Shown: piece after piece, positions 53,184-63,105 of the stretch
Position numbering within the stretch: the stretch's first letter is position 1
Layout: every line of letters starts with the position of its first letter
Assembly (NCBI RefSeq): GCF_000013365.1
Contig: NC_007778.1
Span: forward strand, 4,092,001 to 4,156,000
Reading direction: 5' to 3'
Origin: Rhodopseudomonas palustris HaA2
GTDB lineage: Bacteria > Pseudomonadota > Alphaproteobacteria > Rhizobiales > Xanthobacteraceae
Length of the DNA stretch: 64,000 bases
Program-made: the position numbers and the translations under genes
Notes under the pieces: generated by a model
Told to the model about the DNA's origin: nothing
Database searches by the model: none
The model's input: only the letters and a program-made list of their open reading frames with translations

Positions 53184-54875
53184 TCAGGCTGCGCGCACCG
53201 ACTCCAGGAACTTGCCGACCTCGGCCCTCAGCCGGCCGCTTTCCGCCGACAATGACTGGGCCGCCGACAGCACCTGCGTCGAAGCCGCCGTGGCCTCGCC
53301 AGCGCCGCGCTGAACGTCGACGATGTTCGCCGACACCTGTTGTGTGCCCTGGGCCGCCTGCTGGACGTTGCGGGCGATCTCCTTGGTCGCGGCGCCCTGC
53401 TCTTCCACCGCGGAAGCGATGGTCGAGGCGATTTCCGACATCCGTCCGATGGTGTTGCCGATCTCCTGGATCGCGCCGACGGATTCCTGGGTGGCGGACT
53501 GGATGCCGGCGATCTGCTGGCTGATTTCGCCGGTGGCTTTGGCGGTTTGCTCGGCGAGTGCCTTCACCTCGCTGGCAACGACGGCGAATCCGCGTCCGGC
53601 GTCGCCCGCCCGCGCCGCCTCGATGGTGGCGTTGAGCGCGAGCAGGTTGGTCTGGCCGGCAATCGAATTGATCAACTCGACGACATCGCCGATCCGGGTC
53701 GCGGCCTGCGCCAGGTCGCTGACGCGGGCATTGGTCTTCTGCGCCTGCAACACCGCCTCGCCCGCGATCCGCGCCGAATCCTGGACCTGGCGGCTGATCT
53801 CGTTGACCGACGAGGCCATTTCTTCGGTCGCGGAGGCGACCGACTGGACGTTGTTCGACGCCTCTTCGGAGGCCGAGGCGACGACGGTGGTGACTTCCTG
53901 GGATCGACCGGCGGTCGAGGACAGCGACGCCGCCGACGCTTCGAGTTGGGTCGACGCCGAGGACACGGTCTGGACGATCTCGCCGATCATCGACTCGAAC
54001 TGCCGGGTGATCGCGTCGACACGCTGGCCACGTGCGATCTTGGCTTCGGCGTCGACCGCGGCGGCTTCATCCGCGGCCTTCTTGTCGATCAGCGCCTGCT
54101 TGAACACCTGCAGCACATCGGCCATCGCGCCGATTTCCGTTTTCTCGCCTTGATGCGGCACGGTCGCGGTGAGGTCGCCACGGCCGAGCGCCTGCATCGG
54201 CTGAATGATCGAGGAAATGCCGCGCGACACGTCGCGGATCAGGAATATGCCGAGACCGATGCTGGCGGCCGCGGCGAGAACGAGGATGCTGACGAACATG
54301 ACCATCGCCGAACGGAACGTCTGCTCGGCGGACTTGGTCGCCGCGTCGGCGCCAGCGTTGTTCAGGGCGATATCCTTCTGCAGCACGTCGTCCGCCTTCA
54401 CGCCGATCGGGTTCGCGGTCTTGGCATTGAAATCACGGGTCTCCTGCGAGACCTTGCCGATATCGGCGCGGGATCGGTTGAGCACCTCCTCGGTCGCCCG
54501 GACGTAGTCTCCCCACAGCCCGGACCATTCCTGATAGAGCGCGCGTTCTGCAGGCGTGGTGATCAGCGGTTCATAGGCCGCCCGCGATTTCGCGATGTTG
54601 CCCTTGACGGTCTCGAGGGTTTTCTCCATCGCCTGCTTCTCTTCGGCCGCGAAGGACAGCATGTGCTGGCGAATGACGTTGCGGTAGGTGATGCCCCCGG
54701 CCCTCAGTTCGCCGAGCACCCGAACGCTCGGCAGCCAGTTGGTGGCTATGTCTTCGGTGCTGGCGTTCATCGCGTACAGCTTCTGCACGGCGACAGCGCC
54801 CAACACGGACATCGTCACCAGCATGAACGCCACCACGATCGTGATCTTGGCGCGGATCGACAGTCTGGAAAACAT
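53184..54875 (-). CDS. Methyl-accepting chemotaxis protein
   Basis: A 563-residue chemoreceptor. A membrane segment (~10-32) precedes a four-helix-bundle ligand domain (~33-185), then a second membrane segment (~190-213), HAMP (~214-268) and a signalling domain. The signalling tip [48 protein letters not shown] is canonical. I prefer ATG at 54875 ([13 protein letters not shown]); a GTG five codons upstream is possible. It stands alone; no che genes adjoin. Its ligand is unknown, though aromatic acids are plausible in this neighbourhood. Confidence 0.92.
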   Translation of the reverse strand: MFSRLSIRAKITIVVAFMLVTMSVLGAVAVQKLYAMNASTEDIATNWLPSVRVLGELRAGGITYRNVIRQHMLSFAAEEKQAMEKTLETVKGNIAKSRAAYEPLITTPAERALYQEWSGLWGDYVRATEEVLNRSRADIGKVSQETRDFNAKTANPIGVKADDVLQKDIALNNAGADAATKSAEQTFRSAMVMFVSILVLAAAASIGLGIFLIRDVSRGISSIIQPMQALGRGDLTATVPHQGEKTEIGAMADVLQVFKQALIDKKAADEAAAVDAEAKIARGQRVDAITRQFESMIGEIVQTVSSASTQLEASAASLSSTAGRSQEVTTVVASASEEASNNVQSVASATEEMASSVNEISRQVQDSARIAGEAVLQAQKTNARVSDLAQAATRIGDVVELINSIAGQTNLLALNATIEAARAGDAGRGFAVVASEVKALAEQTAKATGEISQQIAGIQSATQESVGAIQEIGNTIGRMSEIASTIASAVEEQGAATKEIARNVQQAAQGTQQVSANIVDVQRGAGEATAASTQVLSAAQSLSAESGRLRAEVGKFLESVRAA

Positions 54876-55159
54876 AAGATGAGGCCTCACGAGATGGAGG
54901 CGCGAAAAATCGATCCACCGTCGTCGGTGGCCGATCAGCGCGAGGTCGCCGCCCCCGGTCCAGCCACGCGCAATTGATCGTTACGAATAGTTCCTAACTC
55001 TTGTATTAATTATCAAATGCATACCACGCATGCGAGAATGGACTGACTATCACTCGATCGGCAGGGGGCTCGACGACGAACGGATGACGGCTTCACCGCG
55101 AGGTGTCGGCGAATCCGACGCCCCGGTGCAGTCGTCCGCGATGCAGCCGAGCGCCAGCG

Positions 55160-55942
55160 TCACATCCGCGCTCCGGCAAAGGGCGCGAACCAGCCGAGCC
55201 CATCGAGCGTGGCGCCACGCGGCCGATATTCCGCGCCGACGAAGCCGGCATAGCCGAGCCGGTCGAGTTCAGCGAACAGGAACGGATAGTTCAGCTCCTC
55301 GCCGTCGGGCTCGTGGCGCGACGGCACGCTGGCGATCTGGATGTGGCCGATCGTCGGCATCATCTCGCGCAGCCGCATCACCACGTCGCCGTGCAGGATC
55401 TGGCAGTGATAGACGTCGAACTGCAGCATGAGGTTCGGAATCTGCAATTCGCGGATCAGGTCGTGCGCAAAACCGAAATCGTCGAGGAAATAGCCCGGCA
55501 CGTCGCGCTGGTTGAGCGGCTCGATCAGCACGTCGATGCCGTGCGGCGCGAAGAAATGCGCCGCGACCGCGAGCGACCGACGAAACGCCAGCGCCGCCGC
55601 GCCGTCGTGGCGGTCGGCGAGCCCGGCCATCAGATGCACGCGCCTGACCCCGGTCGCCAACACATAAGGCAGCGCGGTGTGCAGGCTCTGCTGCAGGTCC
55701 TCGAATTTGTCCGGCCGCGCCGCGAAGCCTTTTTCGCCGCCGGCCCAATCGCCCGGTGGCAGGTTGAACAGCGCCTGCATGAGATTGTTGCGCCTCAGCC
55801 GCTCGGCGATGTCGTCGGGCCTGTGATCATACGGAAACAGAAATTCCACCGCGGTAAAACCCGCGGCTGCCGCGGCATCGAAGCGATCGAGGAAAGCGTG
55901 CTCGTTGAACATCAGGCTGAGATTAGCGGCAAAGCGCGGCAT
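55160..55942 (-). CDS. Hydroxypyruvate isomerase family protein (Hyi/OtnI)
   Basis: A 260-residue TIM-barrel sugar isomerase. Metal-ligand and catalytic segments can be seen: LFNLPPGDWAGGEKGFA, DVLIEPLNQRDVPGYFL (Glu), MLQFDVYHCQILHGD (Asp and His), HIQIASVPSRHEPDGEELNY and GFVGAEYRPRG (Glu). It interconverts hydroxypyruvate and tartronate semialdehyde, or the 2-oxotetronate analogues. It stands alone, with no glyoxylate carboligase nearby, so the in vivo substrate is uncertain. A perfect palindrome lies 58 bp upstream of the start. Confidence 0.88.
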   Translation of the reverse strand: MPRFAANLSLMFNEHAFLDRFDAAAAAGFTAVEFLFPYDHRPDDIAERLRRNNLMQALFNLPPGDWAGGEKGFAARPDKFEDLQQSLHTALPYVLATGVRRVHLMAGLADRHDGAAALAFRRSLAVAAHFFAPHGIDVLIEPLNQRDVPGYFLDDFGFAHDLIRELQIPNLMLQFDVYHCQILHGDVVMRLREMMPTIGHIQIASVPSRHEPDGEELNYPFLFAELDRLGYAGFVGAEYRPRGATLDGLGWFAPFAGARM

Positions 55943-55999
55943 CGATCGGTCCCTGCTCTATCGGCCCTCGAGCCGCTTGGCCCTCATGACGAGGAGACT

Positions 56000-56013
56000 G
56001 TTGCCAAGGCAAC
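56000..56013. promoter_or_regulatory. Palindrome upstream of hydroxypyruvate isomerase gene
   Basis: GTTGCC-AA-GGCAAC, perfect 6-bp arms, 58-71 bp upstream of the isomerase start. Possibly a regulator site; binding protein unknown. Confidence 0.35.
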
Positions 56014-56169
56014 GATTTCGTGCAAATTATTCCGAACAAAGAGCGACCCGGTCGCCGTGTTCAGGGAGGAGTCATGCTCGGCAGCGCAGCAGCCGGCCAT
56101 CGCAGCATTGCGTCTGCATGTATCAATGCCGGTCGGGCCCCATCGCAGATCTCGACGCACCGGACGGCG

Positions 56170-56685
56170 CTACACCTTGTCGCCGGTGACGGCGTCGAGA
56201 TTGTCGTGCAGCCGCCGCAGCAGATCGATCAGCACCTCCTGCTCACTCTTGTTCAGGCACGACATCAGCCGCCGCTCGCGCTCGAGCGCGGCGACGATCA
56301 CCTTGTCGTGCGTCGCGCGCCCCTTCGCCGTCAGCGAAATCGAGTGGGTCCGGCCATCGTCCGGGTCGGTGCGGATGGCGATCAGGCCGCGCTGCTGCAT
56401 GTCCGCGAGCGTGCGACTGACGGGCCCCTTGTTGAAACCGATCACCTCGCAGATTCGCGCCGCCGAAATCCCGGGCTCGATCGCCAGCAGCGACATCATC
56501 CGCCATTCGGTGACGTTGACGCCGAAATGGCCCTGATAGAACGCGGTGGCGCTGTTCGACAGCTTGTTGGCGATGAAGGTGATGAAGGCCGGCACGTAAC
56601 GCTCGAGATCGAGCGTCGGACCTCTCGCCTCGGGCCGCTCTGATGCTTTTCGGTTCGGCTTCCGGGAAACAGATCTGGCGGTCAT
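56170..56685 (-). CDS. MarR-family regulator, divergent from the CYP199A operon
   Basis: A 171-residue MarR protein with a charged N-terminus (RKPNRKASERPEARG). The winged helix-turn-helix reads TEWRMMSLLAIEPGISAARICEVIGFNKGPVSRTLADMQQRGLI, the wing DPDDGRTHSISLT. It is unlike the couR product, so it should bind a different sequence and effector. The 96-bp gap to the P450 gene is the obvious target. Aromatic acids such as 4-methoxybenzoate, or their demethylated products, are candidate effectors; this is inference from position. Confidence 0.84.
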   Translation of the reverse strand: MTARSVSRKPNRKASERPEARGPTLDLERYVPAFITFIANKLSNSATAFYQGHFGVNVTEWRMMSLLAIEPGISAARICEVIGFNKGPVSRTLADMQQRGLIAIRTDPDDGRTHSISLTAKGRATHDKVIVAALERERRLMSCLNKSEQEVLIDLLRRLHDNLDAVTGDKV

Positions 56686-56781
56686 ATCGCTTTCGAAGCT
56701 GGCGGCGGACGACCAGACATAAAGACATGGCGCGCGACTTCACAAGGCCCGAAACGGCCGGATCCGAATGGAGAGGCTCGA

Positions 56782-58014
56782 ATGATCAGCAATAGCTCCG
56801 CGGAGTCGATCTCCGCGCCCCCGAACGACAGCACTATTCCGCATCTCGCGATCGATCCGTTCTCGCTCGACTTCTTCGACGATCCCTACCCGGATCAGCA
56901 AACCCTGCGCGACGCCGGGCCCGTCGTCTATCTCGACAAATGGAACGTCTACGGCGTGGCGCGCTACGCCGAGGTCCATGCGGTGCTCAATGATCCGACG
57001 ACGTTCTGCTCCAGCCGCGGGGTTGGGCTCAGCGACTTCAAGAAGGAAAAGCCGTGGCGGCCGCCGAGCCTGATTCTCGAGGCCGATCCGCCGGCCCATA
57101 CGCGCCCGCGCGCGGTGCTCAGCAAGGTGCTGTCGCCGGCCACCATGAAGACCATCCGCGACGGCTTCGCGGCGGCGGCCGACGCCAAAGTCGACGAACT
57201 GCTGCAACGTGGCTGCATCGATGCGATCGCCGATCTCGCGGAGGCCTATCCGCTATCGGTTTTTCCCGATGCGATGGGGCTGAAGCAGGAAGGTCGCGAG
57301 CATCTGCTGCCCTATGCCGGCCTGGTGTTCAACGCATTCGGGCCGCCCAATGAATTGCGCCAGACTGCGATCGAGCGCTCGGCGCCGCATCAGGCCTATG
57401 TCAACGAGCAGTGCCAGCGGCCGAACCTCGCTCCGGGTGGCTTCGGCGCCTGCATCCATGCCTTCACCGACACCGGCGAAATCACCCCGGACGAAGCGCC
57501 GCTGCTGGTGCGCTCGCTGCTGTCCGCGGGGCTGGACACGACCGTCAACGGCATCGGCGCCGCAGTGTATTGCCTGGCCCGCTTCCCCGGCGAATTGCAG
57601 CGGCTGCGCAGCGATCCGACGCTGGCGCGCAATGCATTCGAAGAAGCGGTGCGGTTCGAGAGCCCGGTGCAGACGTTTTTCCGGACGACGACGCGCGAGG
57701 TCGAGCTCGGCGGCGCGGTGATCGGCGAAGGCGAAAAGGTGCTGATGTTCCTGGGGTCCGCCAACCGCGATCCGCGACGCTGGAGCGATCCCGACCTCTA
57801 CGACATCACCCGCAAGACCTCTGGCCATGTCGGCTTCGGCTCCGGCGTCCATATGTGCGTCGGCCAGTTGGTGGCGCGGCTGGAGGGCGAAGTGATGCTG
57901 TCCGCGCTCGCCCGCAAGGTCGCCGCCATCGACATCGACGGCCCGGTCAAGCGCCGCTTCAACAACACGCTGCGCGGGCTGGAAAGCCTGCCGGTCAAGC
58001 TGACTCCTGCCTGA
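56782..58014 (+). CDS. Cytochrome P450 CYP199A (para-methoxybenzoate O-demethylase)
   Basis: A 410-residue soluble bacterial P450. Heme Cys359 is in GFGSGVHMCVG, the ExxR motif is at 288-291 (EAVR), and the I-helix acid-alcohol pair is Asp252-Thr253 (SAGLDTTVNG). Residues matching the known benzoate-binding set are Arg93, Ser96, Tyr178, Phe183, Phe186, Arg244 and Ser245, i.e. the published CYP199A4 numbers plus one. The protein agrees with my memory of CYP199A4 from strain HaA2, which demethylates 4-methoxybenzoate to 4-hydroxybenzoate. Its ferredoxin gene follows after 7 nt. The product would feed PobA, encoded at 15540. Confidence 0.93.
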   Translation: MISNSSAESISAPPNDSTIPHLAIDPFSLDFFDDPYPDQQTLRDAGPVVYLDKWNVYGVARYAEVHAVLNDPTTFCSSRGVGLSDFKKEKPWRPPSLILEADPPAHTRPRAVLSKVLSPATMKTIRDGFAAAADAKVDELLQRGCIDAIADLAEAYPLSVFPDAMGLKQEGREHLLPYAGLVFNAFGPPNELRQTAIERSAPHQAYVNEQCQRPNLAPGGFGACIHAFTDTGEITPDEAPLLVRSLLSAGLDTTVNGIGAAVYCLARFPGELQRLRSDPTLARNAFEEAVRFESPVQTFFRTTTREVELGGAVIGEGEKVLMFLGSANRDPRRWSDPDLYDITRKTSGHVGFGSGVHMCVGQLVARLEGEVMLSALARKVAAIDIDGPVKRRFNNTLRGLESLPVKLTPA

Positions 58015-58021
58015 GAGTACC

Positions 58022-58345
58022 ATGCCGAGTATCACCTTCATCCATCCCGACGGCCGCAGCGAGATCGTCGACGCCGCGATCGGCGACAGCGCGATGTTCG
58101 CGGCGCTGAACCACGGCATCGACAGCATCGTCGCCGAATGCGGCGGCAACGCCGTCTGCGCCACTTGCCACGTCTATGTCGACGACCTCTGGCTGGCGAA
58201 GCTGCCGCCGGTCGATGCCAACGAAGACGATCTGCTCGACGGCACCGCGTCGGACCGGCTTCCGAACAGCCGGCTGTCCTGCCAGATCAAGATCGCGCCC
58301 GAGCTCGACGGGCTCGTGCTGCGCCTGCCCGAACGACAGACCTGA
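58022..58345 (+). CDS. Palustrisredoxin-type [2Fe-2S] ferredoxin
   Basis: A 107-residue ferredoxin of the adrenodoxin/putidaredoxin class. The cluster ligands are Cys40, Cys46, Cys49 and Cys87 (AECGGNAVCATCH and RLSCQIK), spacing CX5CX2CX37C. It carries electrons from a flavoprotein reductase to the CYP199A enzyme encoded 7 nt upstream; known as Pux/HaPux in R. palustris. No reductase gene is in the window, matching the known separate location of PuR. ATG at 58022 lies 7 nt after the P450 stop. Confidence 0.92.
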   Translation: MPSITFIHPDGRSEIVDAAIGDSAMFAALNHGIDSIVAECGGNAVCATCHVYVDDLWLAKLPPVDANEDDLLDGTASDRLPNSRLSCQIKIAPELDGLVLRLPERQT

Positions 58346-58407
58346 CGAAGCGACCTCGTGACCGGAACACCGGCGCGCTCAACAACATCGACAAGGGGAG
58401 ACCAACC

Positions 58408-59622
58408 ATGAACCGCACCAAGAGCCTTCTGGGCCTCGCACTCTCGTGCCTGCTCTGCAGCACCGCCAACGCCGAGATTTCCGGCAATGTCGTGCGCGTC
58501 GGCGTGCTCAACGACATCTCCGGCATCTTCCAGGACACCAACGGCATGGGCTCGGTCGAAGCCGCACGCATGGCCGCGGAGGACTTCGCCGGCGGCGGCA
58601 AGAACGTCAAAGTCGAGATCATCTATGCCGACCACCAGAACAAGGCCGACGTCGGCAACGCGATCGCGCGCCGCTGGCTCGACAATGAGGGCGTGGATGC
58701 GATCGTCGACGTGCCGAATTCCTCGGTGGGCCTGTCGATCAACACGCTGCTGCGCGACACCAAGATGACGTTCCTGGCGTCGTCGACCGCGAGCTCGGAC
58801 CTCACAGGCAAGGCCTGCTCGCCGAACACGATTCAGTGGGTCAACGACACCTGGGCCACCGGCAACACCACCGCGGCGGCGATGATCGGCCGCGGCGGCA
58901 AGGACTGGTACTTCATCACGGTCGACTACGCGCTCGGCAAGGGCATCGAGGCCGAAGCCACCAAGTACATCGAGGCCCATGGCGGCAAGGTGGTCGGTTC
59001 GAGCAAGCACCCGCTCGGCACCTCGGATTTCGCCTCGTTCCTGCTGCAGGCGCAGGGCTCGAAAGCCGGTGTGATCGGCCTCGCCAATGCCGGCGGCGAC
59101 ACCATCAACACCGTCAAACAGGCCGCCGAATTCGGCATTCAGCAGAGCGGCCAGAAGCTGGTCGCGTTCCTGCTGTTCATCAACGACGTCCACGGCATGG
59201 GCCTGAAGGTGGCGCAAGGCCTGCAATTGATGGAGGCGTTCTACTGGGACATGAACGACGACACCCGCGCCTTCGCCAAGCGCTTCGCGGCGCGCCCCGG
59301 CATGAACGGCAAGATGCCGAGCGGCAACCAGGCCGGCGTCTACGCCTCCACGCTCGCGTATCTCAACGCCGTCGCCGCGACCGGGAGCGACGACGCCAAG
59401 CAGGTCGTTCCGCAAATGAAGAAATTCTCCGGCAAGGACAAACTGTTCGGCGACGTCACCATTCGCCAGGACGGCCGTGTGGTTCACCCGATGTATCTGT
59501 TCGAGGTGAAGAAGCCCGCCGACTCGAAGTATCCCTACGATTACTACACGCTGGTCTCGACCATCCCCGCCGACAAGGCGTTCCGACCGCTGAAGGACGG
59601 CGAGTGTTCGCTGGTGAAATAG
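58408..59622 (+). CDS. Periplasmic binding protein, LivJ/Peripla_BP_6 family
   Basis: A 404-residue ABC binding protein. Signal peptide: residues 1-~22 (MNRTKSLLGLALSCLLCSTANA-E). The mature part opens with the family pattern VVRVGVLNDISGIFQDTNG; the ligand pocket region around IVDVPNSSVGLSINTLLRD fits aromatic-acid binding relatives. AAGGGGAG lies 7 nt before ATG at 58408. It is 62 bp after the ferredoxin gene, so it belongs to the CYP199A operon and probably captures the P450 substrate. It has no permease of its own; the Liv genes at 59681-62964 on the opposite strand are the nearest candidates. Confidence 0.86.
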   Translation: MNRTKSLLGLALSCLLCSTANAEISGNVVRVGVLNDISGIFQDTNGMGSVEAARMAAEDFAGGGKNVKVEIIYADHQNKADVGNAIARRWLDNEGVDAIVDVPNSSVGLSINTLLRDTKMTFLASSTASSDLTGKACSPNTIQWVNDTWATGNTTAAAMIGRGGKDWYFITVDYALGKGIEAEATKYIEAHGGKVVGSSKHPLGTSDFASFLLQAQGSKAGVIGLANAGGDTINTVKQAAEFGIQQSGQKLVAFLLFINDVHGMGLKVAQGLQLMEAFYWDMNDDTRAFAKRFAARPGMNGKMPSGNQAGVYASTLAYLNAVAATGSDDAKQVVPQMKKFSGKDKLFGDVTIRQDGRVVHPMYLFEVKKPADSKYPYDYYTLVSTIPADKAFRPLKDGECSLVK

Positions 59623-59639
59623 ACGATCGAACAACTGGC

Positions 59640-59657
59640 GGCCGGCTCATGCCGGCC
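59640..59657. terminator. Hairpin between convergent operons
   Basis: GGCCGGC-TCAT-GCCGGCC, a perfect 7-bp stem between the convergent binding-protein and LivF genes. The U-tract is weak (CGCCTTTCC on the plus strand), so bidirectional termination is only likely. Confidence 0.45.
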
Positions 59658-59680
59658 CGCCTTTCCGACAAACCGGCCGG

Positions 59681-60385
59681 CTACAACCCCAGATACGCCT
59701 TGCGGACGTCCGGGTTGTCCATCAGCTCCGCGGACTTGCCCTGCATCAGCACGCGGCCGGTCTGCAGGATGTAGGCGCGGTCGGCGATTTCGAGGCATTC
59801 GGCCATCCGCTGCTCGACGATCAGCACGGTCATGCCGGCGTCGCGGATCTTCTTCACCGACTGGAAGATCTCGCTGACCAGCTTCGGCATGATGCCCTGC
59901 GACGGCTCGTCGAGCATCAGCAAGCGAGGCCTTGTCATCAGCGCGCGGCCGATCGCCAGCATCTGCTGCTCACCGCCGGAGAGTGTCTCGGCGCGCTGCT
60001 CGAGCCGTTCCTTGAGGCGCGGGAACAGGCTGAACACCAGCTCCAGCGGCTGCTCGCGGTCGACCTTGCCGCGAAACAGATAGCTCCCGAGCCGCAGATT
60101 GTCGTGCACCGACAGGCGCGGAAACAGCCTGCGGTTCTCCGGCACGTAAGCGATGCCGCGCGCGGTGATCAGGTGCTGCGGCGTGCCGTCGATGCGCTCG
60201 CCGTCGAACGACACCTGCCCCGAGCGCGGACGTTCGGCGCCGGCGATCGACTTCAGCAGCGTCGACTTGCCCGCGCCGTTGGCGCCGGCGACGCAGACGA
60301 TCTCGCCCTTCTCGACTTCGATCGAGACCTGCGAAATCGCGACCAGCCCCTTGTAGGCAGTAGTGACGTCACGCACTGACAGCAT
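59681..60385 (-). CDS. ABC transporter ATPase, LivF type
   Basis: A 234-residue ATPase: Walker A GANGAGKST, Q-loop VPENRRLFPRLSV, signature LSGGEQQ, Walker B LLMLDEP followed by SQGIMP (unusual; SLGLAP in CouU) and H-loop VEQRM. It is the last gene of a minus-strand Liv operon and overlaps the LivG-type gene by 17 nt. Imports amino-acid-like or aromatic substrates; the real substrate depends on the binding protein encoded at 63106 and perhaps that at 58408. Confidence 0.88.
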   Translation of the reverse strand: MLSVRDVTTAYKGLVAISQVSIEVEKGEIVCVAGANGAGKSTLLKSIAGAERPRSGQVSFDGERIDGTPQHLITARGIAYVPENRRLFPRLSVHDNLRLGSYLFRGKVDREQPLELVFSLFPRLKERLEQRAETLSGGEQQMLAIGRALMTRPRLLMLDEPSQGIMPKLVSEIFQSVKKIRDAGMTVLIVEQRMAECLEIADRAYILQTGRVLMQGKSAELMDNPDVRKAYLGL

Positions 60386-61103
60386 GGCGATCCCCGAGAT
60401 AGGCGGTGATGACTTTCGGATCGCGCACGACGTCGGCCGGCTTGCCCTCGACCAGCACCTTGCCGAGATCCAGCACGATGGCGCGATCGACCAGCGGCAT
60501 CACGATCTCCATGACATGTTCGACCATCAGCACTGTGACGCCGGTGTCGCGGACCCGCCGGACCAATTCGACGCCGGTCTGCGCTTCGGTCGGCGTCAAC
60601 CCGGTCAACACCTCGTCGAGCAGCAGCAGCTTCGGCTCGGTGGCGAGCGCGCGGGCCACTTCGAGCCGGCGCTTCTCCGAAGGGATCAGCTGGTTCGCGA
60701 GCACATCCGCGCGCGCATCCAGCCCGCAGAACGCCAGCACCTCGTGCGCTTTGCGCCGCGCCTCGCGCATCACCGTGGTGCGGATCAGCGCGCCGACGAT
60801 GACATTGTCGATCACCGTCATGGATTCGAAGCTCTTCACCACCTGGAAGGTGCGGGCGATGCCGCGCGCGCAGCGCGCCGTGGCCGGAAGCTTCGTGACG
60901 TCCTCGCCATCGAAGATGATCGAACCTTGCGTCGGCGGCAGCACGCCGGCGATCAGATTGAACAGCGTCGACTTGCCGGCGCCGTTAGGTCCGATCAGCC
61001 CGACGATCTCGCCGCGGTCGACCGAGATCGACACGTCGCTGTTGGCGATCAGGCCGCCGAAACGCTGCCAGACGCCGCGGGTCTCGAGCAGTGGCGCGGT
61101 CAT
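60369..61103 (-). CDS. ABC transporter ATPase, LivG type
   Basis: A 244-residue ATPase: Walker [11 protein letters not shown]-loop ARTFQVV, Walker B LLLLDEV and H-loop VEHVM. The ABC signature is strongly altered: LIPSEKRRLE where LSGGQQRRLE is expected. It may be compensated by the LivF partner. Start is ATG at 61103, overlapping the LivM stop by 4 nt (ATGA). The residues after Walker B (VLTGLTPTEA) follow the LivG pattern. Confidence 0.87.
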   Translation of the reverse strand: MTAPLLETRGVWQRFGGLIANSDVSISVDRGEIVGLIGPNGAGKSTLFNLIAGVLPPTQGSIIFDGEDVTKLPATARCARGIARTFQVVKSFESMTVIDNVIVGALIRTTVMREARRKAHEVLAFCGLDARADVLANQLIPSEKRRLEVARALATEPKLLLLDEVLTGLTPTEAQTGVELVRRVRDTGVTVLMVEHVMEIVMPLVDRAIVLDLGKVLVEGKPADVVRDPKVITAYLGDRHAVSA

Positions 61104-62086
61104 TGCGGCACTCCCTTCGAGGCAGGTCGCCGCGAGAACAATCCGATCAGGCCTTCGGGGCGCGCCAGCGAAATCAGCACGATCACGGTGCCGTAGAGGA
61201 TCAGATCGACGCCGCGGCCGGAGCCGCCGACGAAGGAGCGAGTCAGTTCGGTGAGCGGGATCAGGATCACTGCGCCGAGCACCGGCCCCCACAGCGTGCC
61301 GATGCCGCCCAGCACCGCGGGCAGCGCCATCAGCAGCGAGAACTGGAAGGTCATCACGCTTTCCGGGTCGATGTAGGACACGAACATCGCGTAGAACGCG
61401 CCGCCGATCGCGGTGAGGAACGCCGACACCGCGGCAGCGCCCATCTTGGAGTTGAATACCACCACGCCGAGGCTTTCAGCAGCCTCGGGATTGTCCTTCA
61501 CGGCGCGCCACCAATAGCCCCATTTCGAATTCTCCAGCCACCACGTCACCAGCCAGGCGACGCAGCAGAACACCAGGGCGAAGTAGTAATAAGGCAGTTT
61601 GCTGCGGGTGAACTGGAATTTGGCCCAACTGTCGCCGCGCACCGGGATGTCGATGCCGAGCGCGGCGCCCGCCCAGTCCCAATTGTGGAACAGCAGGAAG
61701 CCGATTTCGGCGATCACGATGGTGGCGATGACGAAATAATGCCCGCGCAGCCGGAAGGTCGGATAGCCGAGCGCCAGCGCGATCGCCGCCGAGATCAGGC
61801 CACCACCGAGCATCCCGAACCACGGCAGCACGCCGAACTTGGTGAACAGCAGCGCGGTCGTATAGGCCCCGAGCCCGAAATACAGCGCATGGCCCAGCGA
61901 GATCTGGCCGCAATAGCCGCCGAGGATGTTCCAGGCCTGCGACAGCGCTGCGTACATCAAGGTCAAGACCATGATGTTCTGGACGTAGACGTCCTTGACG
62001 AACAGCGGCACCAGCGCCGCGATACAGGCGAGCACGGTGGCGACGATGAGATCGCGGCGGCGGCGCTTGAGATGAGCCTCGTCCAT
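61100..62086 (-). CDS. ABC transporter permease, LivM type
   Basis: A 328-residue permease with about ten hydrophobic segments: ILGGYCGQISLGHALYFGLGAYT, RLRGHYFVIATIVIAEIG, WWRAVKDNPEAAESLGV and MALPAVLGGIGTLWGPVLGA. Start is ATG at 62086, overlapping the upstream stop by 1 nt (TGATG). It is not fused to an ATPase, in contrast to the cou permease in this window. Confidence 0.88.
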   Translation of the reverse strand: MDEAHLKRRRRDLIVATVLACIAALVPLFVKDVYVQNIMVLTLMYAALSQAWNILGGYCGQISLGHALYFGLGAYTTALLFTKFGVLPWFGMLGGGLISAAIALALGYPTFRLRGHYFVIATIVIAEIGFLLFHNWDWAGAALGIDIPVRGDSWAKFQFTRSKLPYYYFALVFCCVAWLVTWWLENSKWGYWWRAVKDNPEAAESLGVVVFNSKMGAAAVSAFLTAIGGAFYAMFVSYIDPESVMTFQFSLLMALPAVLGGIGTLWGPVLGAVILIPLTELTRSFVGGSGRGVDLILYGTVIVLISLARPEGLIGLFSRRPASKGVPQ

Positions 62087-62964
62087 CAGATCGATCCGAA
62101 CAGGCCACGGGGCCGAATGAAGACAACGAGCAGGTACACCGCGTAGATGCCGACCGCCTTCAGCGATGGCGGCAACAGCAGCGCGGTGGTGGCCTCGACG
62201 AGGCCGACGATGATGCCGCCGGCGAAGGCACCAAACACGCTGCCGAAGCCGCCGAGCGCCACGGTGACATAGGCGATCAGCGCGAACGAGGCGCCGACGT
62301 CCGGATAGATGTAGAAGAACATCGCCATCACCGCGCCGGCCAATCCGATCAGGGCCGAACCGAGCCCCCAACCGAGCGCGAACACCTTGTTCTTGTCGAT
62401 GCCGACCAGCGCCACGGCGCCGGCGTCCTCGCGCGTCGCCTCCAGCGCGCGGCCGAAATCGGTCTTCTTCATGAAGAAGTACAGCGCGCCGAACGCCGCA
62501 AGCGACACCAGCGCGCCGACCAGTTGCGGCACCGGCAGGAAGATCCCGCCGAACGAGATCGTCTTGCCGCCGAGCCAGGAGACGTTGATACTGCGATAAT
62601 CCGGCGTGAAGAAATATTGCGCGAGGCCCCGCATCAGGATCGCGAGGCCGAAGGTGGTGAAGATCTGCACCATGCCAATATTGGCTTTCGCCCGCATCGC
62701 GAAGCGGATGACGAACAGATAGGCCACGGCTCCGAACAGGAACATCGCGCCGCCGACCAACGGCGCGGAGAGCAACGGGTCGATCGCGAAGAAGGTGAAC
62801 AGGAAGAAGGTGATGTACATCGCCAGCATCAGGAATTCGCCGTGGGCGAAATTGGTGACGTCCATCAGGCCGAAGATCAGCGCGAGACCGACCGCGACCA
62901 GGCCGTAGAGAAGTCCCATCAGCAGACCGCTGGCCAGGGACTGGATGATCGTGGCGGTGGTCAA
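62086..62964 (-). CDS. ABC transporter permease, LivH type
   Basis: A 292-residue permease: LASGLLMGLLYGLVAVGLALIFGLMDVTNFAHGEF is the LivH N-terminal signature, and FGRALEATREDAGAVALVGI the coupling helix with its EAA-like loop. I chose TTG at 62964, with GGGAG 8 nt upstream; upstream in-frame codons lie in a palindromic repeat. It follows the binding-protein gene by 141 bp with a family C repeat in the gap. Confidence 0.87.
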   Translation of the reverse strand: MTTATIIQSLASGLLMGLLYGLVAVGLALIFGLMDVTNFAHGEFLMLAMYITFFLFTFFAIDPLLSAPLVGGAMFLFGAVAYLFVIRFAMRAKANIGMVQIFTTFGLAILMRGLAQYFFTPDYRSINVSWLGGKTISFGGIFLPVPQLVGALVSLAAFGALYFFMKKTDFGRALEATREDAGAVALVGIDKNKVFALGWGLGSALIGLAGAVMAMFFYIYPDVGASFALIAYVTVALGGFGSVFGAFAGGIIVGLVEATTALLLPPSLKAVGIYAVYLLVVFIRPRGLFGSI

Positions 62965-62997
62965 AGGCAACGCTCCCGAACAGAAAGAACACGTCTC

Positions 62998-63083
62998 CGT
63001 CATTGCGAGGAGCGAAGCGACGAAGCAATCCAGGGGCGCCGTACTCGGAACTTCTGGATTGCTTCGCTGCGCTCGCAATGACG
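62998..63083. repeat. Palindromic intergenic repeat, family C, copy 3
   Basis: CGTCATTGCGAGGAGCGAAG at the left and GCTCGCAATGACG at the right, between the binding-protein and LivH genes of one operon. Confidence 0.9.
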
Positions 63084-63105
63084 GCGAATGGCTGCGAGCC
63101 GTCGC